A stretch of DNA of 64,000 nucleotides, from assembly GCA_946902985.2 (NCBI GenBank), contig OX336397.1, positions 155,675,890 to 155,739,889 on the forward strand, read 5' to 3'. Each line of letters starts with the position of its first letter. The first letter of the stretch is position 1. A program made the position numbers and the translations under genes. The notes under the pieces are model-generated. The model had not been told where the DNA came from, searched no databases, and saw nothing but the letters and a program-made list of their open reading frames with translations. Source of the DNA: Meconema thalassinum (taxonomy: Eukaryota; Arthropoda; Insecta; Orthoptera; Tettigoniidae). Shown here piece after piece: positions 55,205 to 64,000 of the stretch.

Positions 55205-55484
55205 TATTTCGAGGGTAAATCACGTAAACTGTTGTTGTACAAGATGGATCAGCACAAATTATTCACTCTTCACCTTCTTTGAACACCCAGGCCCGATGAG
55301 AGAGAGGGGGGGGGGGTCAGGCAGGGCTGGTGCCCCGGGGCCCGACCCTCCCAGGGGGGCCCGGCGTCCTAGGAGGATGGGTCCGATCTGGCATTGATTT
55401 ATTATTGCCTTTATGTGACTTGAATTTGCTACTGGCAAGCATTTAGTGAATGCAATGAACTGTCTGTGAACAATGTTACAATAG
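55205..55484. other. Spacer with GC-rich patch
   Basis: Poly-G/C-rich stretch at 55,300-55,380. A minus-strand frame over it is low complexity and not called. Confidence 0.4.
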
Positions 55485-55489
55485 TACAT

Positions 55490-55970
55490 TATGCAACGAG
55501 CCTATAATGGCTATAATTAAGACACGAGTATTTTTTATAAAACGAGCGTATGCGAGTTTTATAATTTCCATACGAGTGTCTTAATTACCATTATAGGCGA
55601 GTTGCATACGACTGTTTATGTTCGACTATAATTATTATAACTATTTTATGTTCGAAGATAAATATTCATAAATATCTGATGAGATTTCGCCAGTTTTATG
55701 TACTGAACAGAGCGCATGAGACGCAGGGAATGCCTTGTATTTACCATGGCCACCTCGATTACTCTACTATTACACTAGGCAAGGCAGTGTGATTTACATT
55801 AGAAGGCCGTGGTACTCAGCGCATCTAATTATCTAATTGGTCAAACGACTGTTTCTTGAGCTCTGATTGGTGGGAGAAACTGTATCATAATGAAAAATAA
55901 TGTTATAATGAGTCTCATTATGATACAGTTTTCAGATACATAATAGTCAGCGTCGAACATAAAGATTGAA
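55490..55970. mobile_element. Cluster of nested hairpins (MITE-like)
   Basis: A ~115-bp palindrome at about 55,490-55,605 pairs 'gcaacgagcctataatgg' with 'ccattataggcgagttgc' and 'taattaagacacgag' with its complement. A second hairpin at 55,880-55,935 pairs 'actgtatcataatga' with 'tcattatgatacagt'. 'tttatgttcgac' (55,617) and 'gtcgaacataaa' (55,952) form an outer pair that may bracket one element. Confidence 0.6.
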
Positions 55971-55974
55971 AACT

Positions 55975-56375
55975 TATTCTGTCAAGTGGACAATATTTTT
56001 CTTTACAAAGCGCTTGTGGGAAGAAAAACTGTCTCAAAGTGGTCAACTTAGACGATGGGGCTTCGCTATGTATTGTTCTCAGAATATACCTGAAGACAGA
56101 GAGAGCATTCCATTATTCTAAATTTAGCTTATTCGGCTTATGCACCAATCCTTCAAATAACTTTCTCATCCCTTCACTTATTTCACCAAGACCACGAGAG
56201 CCTGTGCTGCCCTGGTGTGTTTGGTCAGCTAGTACAGGAGTTTCAAGTTCGGTGCGTCACGTCCAGCTTAGATATTTAGAGGCGATAGTGTCTGATATGA
56301 ATATATCGCCTAGCTAGACGTATCTTATGCCGTGCAGGCAGGTTAAGTGAAATACATTTTAAAGTAGCATCCATA
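55975..56375. other. Unassigned spacer
   Basis: A 92-codon plus frame without motif; not called. Confidence 0.4.
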
Positions 56376-56389
56376 CAGTAATTCACTTT

Positions 56390-56437
56390 ATAGTTATTGT
56401 TGATTTAAGGGACGGAACAGCAAGGTTATCTGCCCCT
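56390..56437 (-). mobile_element. Ultra-short hairpin retroposon, copy D (48 bp)
   Basis: A perfect 13-bp TSD, AGTAATTCACTTT (56377-56389, 56438-56450). Minus strand: AGGGGCAGATAACC, loop, GTTCCGTCCCTTAAATC, A-rich tail. Confidence 0.88.
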
Positions 56438-56894
56438 AGTAATTCACTTTCGCACAATCTTGCGAAATGGTGGGAAGATTCTGTTGTCAAACGTAGATAG
56501 AAGAAATGCATGCGAAATTGTTCTTCTTCTCGTATACTGAATTGAGAAAACAATGTTAACATTTGAATAATCTGTATGTTCAGGTGCAGTATATCGAAAT
56601 ATAACGAGATTATAATTATTATTGTTACTGGTTCATTCAATACGATCAACAATCCTAGGTAGCCTACTTGGGTTCGTGCGCAAATCATTTCTGATTAAGG
56701 GATTTATTGAGAATGTATATTACTACCGTATTGGTACGGGAGTTGGGATATGTATCCAAAGACTGAAACTAAGGTAACATTCCAGTATTTTTCTGTACTG
56801 AGTGTTTAATTAACCAGGAGGAAAATGACAATTAAACTAGGGCAATGCATCACTCAACTTTGTTTTCCAATTCCTCTCATGGAATGTCAGTGGT

Positions 56895-56944
56895 AGGGAC
56901 ATAACACCCAGCTGTTCCGCCCCTTAAAATAACAATAAGTAACA
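56895..56944 (+). mobile_element. Ultra-short hairpin retroposon, copy E (50 bp)
   Basis: Plus orientation: AGGGACATAACACC, then AGCTGTTCCGCCCCTTAAAA and an A-rich tail. Flanked by TCAGTGGT (56887-56894, 56945-56952). The 5' half-stem is more decayed than in A, B and D. Confidence 0.7.
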
Positions 56945-56954
56945 TCAGTGGTGA

Positions 56955-57665
56955 GCATTGCGATGGAGAAATTAATATACTGCATGTAAGCAACCGCGCA
57001 GATTTCCCTAAGATCAAATATTTGAACTCTGCTTAATTCAGAAGAAAATTAAGATGAAGTATTGTCGAATATTAACAATTTTGTTTTGAGCTGGTGCAGT
57101 GGCTATTATTATTGGACATTTATACACCATTTACTCCAATGAACGGTAGCCTATCGATCTGCAAAGCACTTATTTTTCTGGACGCGAAGATATATTTTCC
57201 CTTGCGAATGAAGCCTTTTCGTGATACGCTTTAACGTCTCAGTACTGTAAAACATAACATTCCAGTACTGTAGATATAATTTAGTATTTGCTGAGCCATT
57301 AATTTTCCGGTTTGTTTCTGAAGGCCTCCAAATTATTGAATGAAGTTGACTGTAAAGCAGTAGTTTTCACAAATATTAATGAAGTAAATTATAAGATTCT
57401 CAAACAGCGAACAAAATAGAAAACCAAGAATCGTGCGTATTGTGTGGAATGAACGGGAGGCTAGTGGTTGTAGTATAATAAGAGAGGTTTATTGGCAACA
57501 TTGTTGTAACTATTTGTTGGAGAATAAAAACATAAACCCTCTTAAAATCACCCACTGATGGACGAAAAGCACTGTGCTATGCTATGGCCTCTGTGACATG
57601 ATCAATCGCATGGCGTATTCTTAGTTGCCGACTGGGAATGCGTTAGCCGTCGTGACTATTAATGT
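56955..57665. other. Unassigned spacer
   Basis: Nothing recognised. Confidence 0.4.
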
Positions 57666-57671
57666 AATTAT

Positions 57672-57858
57672 TCGGGTTAGGAGTAGGGTAGGTGTCCCCG
57701 GACTTGAAATAAGGTACTATCCCGGCATTTGTCAGGAGGGAGTGTGAAAAACCACACGCAGGATGGCCGCTGTCAGCACCAGGATTCGAACCTCCAATCT
57801 GCAGACTTGCTGTAGACCCCCATCACGGTCATTGGTGCGCTACACCACGGGGTCTTAC
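57672..57858 (-). mobile_element. tRNA-derived SINE S6
   Basis: The minus strand begins near 57,858 with 'cccgtggtgtagcgcacc' (A box) and has B box GGAGGTTCGAATCCTGG about 50 bp later, then an unrelated body of about 110 bp. No TSD was found. Confidence 0.7.
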
Positions 57859-57861
57859 TTG

Positions 57862-58170
57862 AAGATGCGAGAGCTTTTACTTCAATATCGGAGAGTCTTT
57901 TCTATAGCTACTAAATGTCAATAGTCACCAAACTTTTTTTACTCAAAAAAATAATCACCCAAATGGCCTATAACTCAATAATTTGGACCTAATTATGGGA
58001 AACTTTTCCGGAGGGGGACCCTCGGACCCTACTCTGAGCTTGGTGATATTTCATAGATCCCCGGTGTCCACTACCCCATAATCTTGGCTTAAATATTATT
58101 ATTATTATTATATTTCAATTGGAGCCAATAGTCACATCAGGACATTTCAATTGAACGCCCGAGGGCTCCC
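57862..58170. other. Spacer with (ATT)n tract
   Basis: ATT repeats at about 58,096-58,111; no gene. Confidence 0.45.
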
Positions 58171-58174
58171 AACA

Positions 58175-58440
58175 AGTTCAATTTCAAGTAGTTCCAACTT
58201 TGGCTACCAGACGCCACTGTCATTAACACCCAGCGGCGAACGTTGGAACTTGATAGTGTGTTTCCAACCAAATAAGCTACACGCCTACCTTTTACATGCC
58301 ATAAATCTATGACATGGACTGCCGGCTTTACTTCCCCTCCGAGTAAAGACATACTGAAGGATTTTAACGCTCTTCAAAATCCGACGACTTTGGCCGGGTT
58401 TTAACCCGCGATCTTGGGCATAGCAGTTCAGCATGCTACA
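58175..58440 (-). mobile_element. SINE S1 fragment (variant subfamily)
   Basis: Body and head match the second half of copy a at 700-1393, including 'caatttcaagtagttccaac' and 'ggatttt...gccgggtttt'. The tRNA-like B box is decayed, and the fragment ends at an (ATT)n tract (58,441-58,464). Confidence 0.7.
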
Positions 58441-58639
58441 ATTATTATTATTATTATTATTATTGCTTGCTGTTTTTTAAGTTCTTGTAATTGATTGCGT
58501 GACAAATATTTTGTGCTAAAAAGAAATTGCGCAAAATCAGTTTGTGCAAATTTGCGAGGATTATAAATTAATTTTACAGAAATTGGTTATAGAGGGGGGC
58601 CCGTCGCCGCTCTCCACGGCCCTGTGAACACCTACACAG

Positions 58640-59400
58640 TCAAGATAACACTGGAGCGGCTAACTTGCGTTGCAACTATTCCGCCAAGAGAGCAATGAAG
58701 GGGAGAACAATCACGAAACAGAATAGTGATAAACAAGGATATAACGCAGACAAATGCCGTTTTCCAAGATGACCCCATAAGCCCTCTGCTGTTCAACGTG
58801 ACCACGGTCGATATCACAGAAATAATCAAAGACACCACGAGACATCCTTGGTAATACTGTGTATGCAGACGACATGGCTCTAAGTTCCGACACCATTAAC
58901 AGCGCTAGCATAACTAAAGAATGGCAAGGAAGACAGGATACTAGGCCTGGATCAACCTTACCACGCATTGGATCATCGCTGCCACCTGGATTTGGGTTTC
59001 CTCGGAAAACATGGTCAACTCTCAACAAGAATCGTACGGGTCATGGCAACTGTGCAGACTTCCATTATAAATGGAAAATAATTCCTTCACCTAACTGTGA
59101 TTGTGGTGCCCCTAAGCAGACCATCCAGTATATCATCACGAAGTGTCCTAAAAGAAAGTACTGTGGCAACGTCACTGATTTCGCTCGTGGATCACCAGAG
59201 ACAATCACTTACTTAAACAATTTAGATATTGAACCCTTCAGAATAGCAGTGTTTTATGCAAGAAACTTGATCAAGGGGTCGCGCTCAGTTCATAGTGTGA
59301 TGTTTACGTCCGCCAAACAACATGCTTTACTGAGGCAAGGGTCATAGGATAAAAACTGTAATTAAGAAAGTAAGGAGACAAGACGTAAGATAATAACATA
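58640..59400 (+). pseudogene. LINE polymerase remnant with internal deletion
   Basis: The plus strand reads FQDDPISPLLFNVTTVDI, a stop, then VYADDMALSSD (RT motifs with YADD at about 58,862). It jumps directly to the C-terminal tail: TWSTLNKNRTGHGNCADFHY, then PSPNCDCGAPKQTIQYIITK and CPKRKYCG. The Cys-rich C-x-C-G-x8-H/Y-x4-CP pattern is the terminal motif of one LINE class. About 400 residues between core and tail are missing. The 162-codon open frame (58,859-59,347) is a deletion fusion, not a gene. Confidence 0.75.
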
Positions 59401-59404
59401 ATTT

Positions 59405-62271
59405 AATAACTAATTGTGCATAAAAGAAAATAAACAAACAATAATAAAAATATATCCTCCCTGAATTTTTCCCTGACAGGAATATCTAACACTTTGAGGA
59501 GTCAGACGGATCTCCCCCTTTAATAAAATTGTGGATCCTAGTTCCACTACCTTGCATTTGAGTTTTATGTGCGCGTGGTGACTAACTATGAGAAAATGAG
59601 TACTTGGATGACCGTTCGTTTACAACGGGTTAACAGCCACGGTGCTCACGAACAATCATCACGTAAATCAACGTTATGGATATGGGCATGACATTAATAA
59701 AAACCCTTAAAATCTCTAATGCTGACACACACACACACACCTATCTATTATTTACAGGAATCTCTCTGAGATCCTCATTAGCGCGATGACGCACTTAACA
59801 ACATGAGCTACCAACAGGCCAATTGCTCAATACACAAGGAAAGACAGCATTGCACGTGACTCACGGGTCACTGAAATGAAAACAAACTTCGAATAAACCA
59901 ACAACAACAAAAGCCTGACCGGCTAAGATTACTTTATATGAACAAAACTGCATGTTAAGGTAACGCGTCGGAGATTATCGTGATTCGTAGGCAACTCCCA
60001 TTTATTTCAACAAATTTTTACCATTGATCAGTTCTTATCTGTAATTCAAGTAATTAGAGAGCCAACGAGCACTCCTCACTAATGACCATGCTTTGCACGT
60101 TCAGACAGCCTGGTGAAACATCTCCCCTTTCCTCAATTACTTGTCAAGTCCCACACCAGTGTATATAAATAGCTGACCAGCTGTTCCGTTAGCTCACGGA
60201 ACCAACAGCAACAAAAATCTCATCCAACTCAACATTGGTCAGACATAATCACATATCCACAATTGCCCTCGCAAGGATACAATATGGACCGGGTACCAAG
60301 CTGACAGAAATCAGTCTCAGCTGAAATTCCCGCTTGTAATACCACAAAAAATACACACACACACATCTGGGACCGACATGACGTTTTTCACACAGGTCTG
60401 CTGAATAGGTACTCGCAAACATTAAACACAATTATTTAAACCCTACGATAGAGCTGATTACTCTTCGTCACAAATTACATTGCTCCAATCGGCAATAGTC
60501 ACACTGAATCTGATCAATAATAAATCTTAAACAATTTTAATTACCCTCCAATCTACTGTATAATTACATTAATTCAGTCCTAGTTCTGAAACACAACAGA
60601 TCTCCGAGAGACGTTTTTAACCGCATTTCGTAACATATGCAAACACGGCCGTTCACATAGCTACGTTAGTTAACACATCACAAAAACAAGAACCTTCCAC
60701 TAACTACATTCGTGCGAGCTGCTTCCATACAAAAGTGTGTCAGACCAAAACTAAATATACTACGTTAATCACACAAGCAATGTATTTACAAAAATATGTC
60801 CCATAAACCATAAGTTAATTTATCAAATAATAAAGAATATTATTATTGTACTCATCTCTCTTGTAGTCACCCGTCAAAGAACGTCTGCTGCCATTTCCCA
60901 ACTGAATGGTTCTATCTCATCTCAGCCATCTGGACGGAGTGTTGAGAATTCCAAACTTCCTCTGTAGTCGTCGATGTCATCTATGGCGCTGCATCAAAAA
61001 TTAGATTATTATACACATGATATCTGACTACTAAATTCGCTGTTCAGGTACTACATTCCCTGTCACAGTTCGTTGGCGAATTATCGACGATACTGCCCCC
61101 TACAAATATAGTGCGGTGACTATCTATCACTGAATTTAACACTTTACAATAATTTCTGTGTCCTTAAGACGCACAGAAGTAATAATCAACCTGTGTCCAC
61201 GACACACAAAATAATAGTCTTGTGCCTTCGACACACCAAATAAGTCGACTACGCCCGTAGACGCACAGAATAATAGTCCATGTCTTGGCTCTTCATGCCA
61301 CTTATAAAAGAACTGGCCCTAGGTCTCGATGGGGGGGGGGGGGAATTTATGTAAAAATTTCTCGAAGTAATTGTAGTACAGGCATGAAATAGATATCACT
61401 GAACTCGTAATATTGCACAAGTCAAGAATATGCTCATTAATCCTAGAATCGATCGTAGAGATTTTGTCTAGGCGATTTCCCGCGTGAATGCTAGCCAAGC
61501 GTACCCACGCTATATCTGCCGCGTTAACTAGGCATTCTTCTCTCATTGGTTCTAACATTTTCTGTAATTTGGCGGTTTATAGCAGATCTTGGCGTCGTGG
61601 GAGTGTCTAACAAGCTCATCCGCCACTCACATTACTGCATCATATTTCTTCTAGGCGCGAATATCACAATGAACATACCAGCAGCATGTCTCACTGCGCG
61701 TCGCTTCTATTTGGGGCGGCCCACACCTGTCCTTCTTACACATCGCTAGGCTATTTCCTTTCACGGCTAAAGTATTTAGCCTATTGTCAATCTGCTTCAG
61801 GTATGTCCCCGCTGTCTCCAACCAATGCTTGAAATTTCCTCATCTCCGTCTGGCTTCTTTCATGATGCTGGTTGAAATATTTATTAATTGGAGAAATAAA
61901 ACATAGAATCATTTATCCAACAGAGGATAAAGGGTTCACAACTCTCCCACTCACAAAATTTCGAACTTAGGAATAAAGTCGATAATTTTAAAAGACTTCC
62001 GTTGGCCAAATTGTTTTATTTCAGAATCACCCCTTTTCTATTACTTGGTCTAGTCGCTCCTGTCTTGATTGGCATTTACTCGTTTTCATTTCCTGCTCGT
62101 ATCTCCCCTCTCAGTCTGCTTGCATGACGCTCTGACGCCTGAGGCAACACTCTGCTCGTCTCGTTAATGTTTGTCAACAACAACACTCTACTTCCTCCTT
62201 CACGTGCCGTACTCAACTGCTCCTCGTGCACTTGGTTGATAGTAGGACGTCCATATATTTAAACTGCGTCA
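59405..62271. other. Spacer and probable gypsy 3' region; LTR not resolved
   Basis: No convincing gene. A pyrimidine tract at 60121-60134 (TCTCCCCTTTCCTC; purine-rich on the minus strand) directly after ...CA would fit a polypurine tract and LTR start for the gypsy element. A second candidate is at about 61,090. A run of 14 G lies at 61,331. No LTR pair can be checked, as the other LTR is outside the window. Confidence 0.35.
60162..60172 (+). promoter_or_regulatory. TATA-box-like sequence
   Basis: TATATAAATAG on the plus strand, with a pyrimidine-purine TTAGCTCA about 30 bp on. No open frame follows, so it may be incidental or belong to a retroelement promoter. Confidence 0.25.
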
Positions 62272-64000
62272 TTAATTTTGGCGGTCCCATGGCTCACTTC
62301 TACGATACTTTTTTAAGTTGGCAGCGTTGTAGACTGACATTGTCCCTGTACTCAATTCTTTCACTCTGTAAGCATTGTTTCCAAGGTTTCTTACGATAGA
62401 ATAGGGTCCTATGAACTTTTCGCAGAATTTACTGAAGATTTTCTTTTCTGGGTCCGATGTAGCAGGTCGTTTCACCAAAACGAGCAGGTTGATTTCAAGA
62501 TCACTGTGAAACCTCTTATTTCTTACTCGCCGTAATCTGCGGTCTGCTTGTTTTCTCATGTAGGTTCTCGTCCTCTCAATTTGCAAGTCAGGTGCTATCA
62601 TTGGATCTTGTGGACAGTTAATGATGCTTTTCCACGTTCTTACTGGATACTCGTTCTTGTGTAGGACCATAGGGATTTGTCCTGTTGACTCGTGCCTGGT
62701 AGAATTCATGCATGTCTCTACATCCTTGATTTTATCGACCCATTTGTGGTGTTCGTTCGGAATGAAGATCCTCAAATATGCAGTTACACACTTAATTGCT
62801 CTTTCACTTGGATTTGCTTGAGCATGTCGGATACTGCTTAAAACGTGTTTTATACCCATATCTTCCATACCTTTCTTGAATTCGGCGCTTGTGAAATAAC
62901 TGCCATGGTCTGATAATATAAACTCTGGTTTTCCAAGGATTGGAATAACTCTATTTCGAATGCGACTGAGTACCTGCTTCGATGTAGTTTTCTGAATAGG
63001 GCATAGTACTACAAATTTAGAAAATACATCAATGCACACTAGCAAATGACGGCAACCTCGCCTTCCCTTCGGGATTGGACCGAAACAGTCGAGTGCCAGT
63101 AGCTCACATGGTTTCTGAGGTAGCAATGGTCTGGGATACTGCCTCATTAAGTAATTATTGGGCTTTGTCCTCTGACACGGATCACAAGTTGTAATGACGT
63201 CACATATAGTTGTTCTCATACGTGGCCATGTAAATGTCTCTCCTATAGTCGCTTCGCACTTATCTACGCCCACATGACCGTAACTTTCGTGCGTATGCCA
63301 TGTCAATCCTCGTTGTAACGATGCAGGTACTAATATGCGTAACTTGGTGTGGTCATTATCTACCCATTTGTGCAGCAAATTGTTGACATAAACATATCTT
63401 CCTTCTTTGGCTCTCGCTTCTCGAAATGCAGGTGTTCCAGTAGGTAGTTGCTTTCTGAAGTATTGAATTAACAGCATCATCCATGGTTCCGCTTCCTGTT
63501 CTCGCTGTATCTCACGTAACTCCTCCAAGAATTCCCGGTCCTTCGGTGTTAACTCCAAGTGTTGTACCATCGCTGTTTCTTCATTATCAGGCTCTGGGTT
63601 CCTGCTGAGTGCATCTGGTATCACGTTCATCTTCCCTGGGCAATGTTCAATCTCAATGCTGAACTGCTGAATATATATAGACCAACGTGTCACACGTTCG
63701 CTTGCCATCGACGTCTTAAACAAGAATTTTAGTGCCTTGTGGTCGGTCCTGACAACAATAGGGTAGCCGTAAATTATTCGTTTCCATTGTTGTAGCGCAT
63801 GAAGTATGGCCAACAGCTCTAGTTCCGTTACCGTATAATTGCGCTCGTGCTTACGCAATTTTCGGCTGACAAATGCCAAATATGTTTTGTGCTGCAGGTT
63901 AGCTGGATCCTCTTGGTAAAGCATAGCACCTATACCAATTAGTGAAGCATCCGCTTGGATTATAAATTTATGCTTGAAATCTGGATATCCTAATTTAATG
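62272..64000 (-). CDS. Ty3/gypsy pol polyprotein, 3' part (RNase H and integrase), cut by window end
   Basis: Open from the window edge to the stop at 62,272; the ATG at 63,924 is internal. Counting from it: RNase H remnant with TELELLAIL (33-41) and D61 in RTDHKAL; integrase zinc finger H212-x4-H217...C247-x2-C250; integrase core D279 (LDCFGPI), D339 (LSDHGS) and E374 (PSERA), with 34 residues between the last two. A GPY/F module follows (KFIGPYSIV, near 503) and then a basic end. The reverse transcriptase lies beyond 64,000. No lesion is seen in 575 codons, so this copy is young or still active. LTR and PBS are not visible. Described only as an old or current genomic retroelement. Confidence 0.93.
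   Translation of the reverse strand, partial: IKLGYPDFKHKFIIQADASLIGIGAMLYQEDPANLQHKTYLAFVSRKLRKHERNYTVTELELLAILHALQQWKRIIYGYPIVVRTDHKALKFLFKTSMASERVTRWSIYIQQFSIEIEHCPGKMNVIPDALSRNPEPDNEETAMVQHLELTPKDREFLEELREIQREQEAEPWMMLLIQYFRKQLPTGTPAFREARAKEGRYVYVNNLLHKWVDNDHTKLRILVPASLQRGLTWHTHESYGHVGVDKCEATIGETFTWPRMRTTICDVITTCDPCQRTKPNNYLMRQYPRPLLPQKPCELLALDCFGPIPKGRRGCRHLLVCIDVFSKFVVLCPIQKTTSKQVLSRIRNRVIPILGKPEFILSDHGSYFTSAEFKKGMEDMGIKHVLSSIRHAQANPSERAIKCVTAYLRIFIPNEHHKWVDKIKDVETCMNSTRHESTGQIPMVLHKNEYPVRTWKSIINCPQDPMIAPDLQIERTRTYMRKQADRRLRRVRNKRFHSDLEINLLVLVKRPATSDPEKKIFSKFCEKFIGPYSIVRNLGNNAYRVKELSTGTMSVYNAANLKKYRRSEPWDRQN

Noticed and set aside
58859..59347. 162-codon plus-strand gene
   Set aside because: It is a deletion fusion of LINE RT motif YADD to the Cys-rich tail of the same polyprotein.

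Overview
This window looks like a transposon-dense stretch of an animal nuclear genome, most likely an insect with a large, repeat-rich (polyneopteran-like) genome. The evidence is the mixture of mariner, pogo-like, TTAA-flanked and Helitron DNA elements, several classes of LINE and Ty3/gypsy, at least six tRNA-derived SINE families, long AT-rich spacers and (ATT)n or (CA)n tracts. No bacterial operon, rRNA or intact host gene is present. The order is inferred, not shown. The only piece that looks like host coding DNA is one candidate internal exon on the minus strand (30,722-30,958).

Layout. 0.5-6.6 kb: a Helitron 5' fragment, a SINE with target-site duplications (TSDs), a LINE tail, two deletion derivatives of mariner-like elements, a (CA)n tract and an 851-bp Helitron. 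6.6-13.9 kb: AT-rich spacer with 80-bp and 85-bp tandem repeats, a LINE C-terminus and a diverged ~146-bp tandem array (11.7-12.9 kb) carrying a GCCATnTTG motif in each monomer. 14-20.7 kb: a 0.7-kb retroposon, three LINE 3' ends, a 44-bp minisatellite split by a mariner, and a short SINE. 21.4-23.3 kb: stacked foldback and TIR elements. 25-37.3 kb: SINEs inserted into one another, a 5'-truncated LINE with an intact reverse transcriptase frame (27,346-29,456), the candidate exon and further 0.75-kb retroposons. 37.3-43.5 kb: a LINE end followed by about 113 copies of a 49-bp minisatellite. 43.7-50 kb: SINEs, a 1.16-kb palindrome, LINE ends and another 0.75-kb retroposon. 50.3-55.2 kb: a nearly full-length two-ORF LINE. 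55.5-59.4 kb: hairpin elements, two ultra-short insertions, a SINE and a LINE remnant. 62.3-64 kb: Ty3/gypsy RNase H and integrase running off the window end.

Relationships. Most features are dead copies that depended on LINE machinery elsewhere. SINE TSDs of 11-13 bp and matching 3' hairpins suggest that several non-autonomous families share one LINE partner. The most unusual observation is a set of 47-50 bp insertions, each with its own TSD. They consist of nothing but the 3'-terminal hairpin of a longer retroposon; one has a paralogous empty site elsewhere in this window. All homology calls are from reading the sequence and its translations; no search was run.
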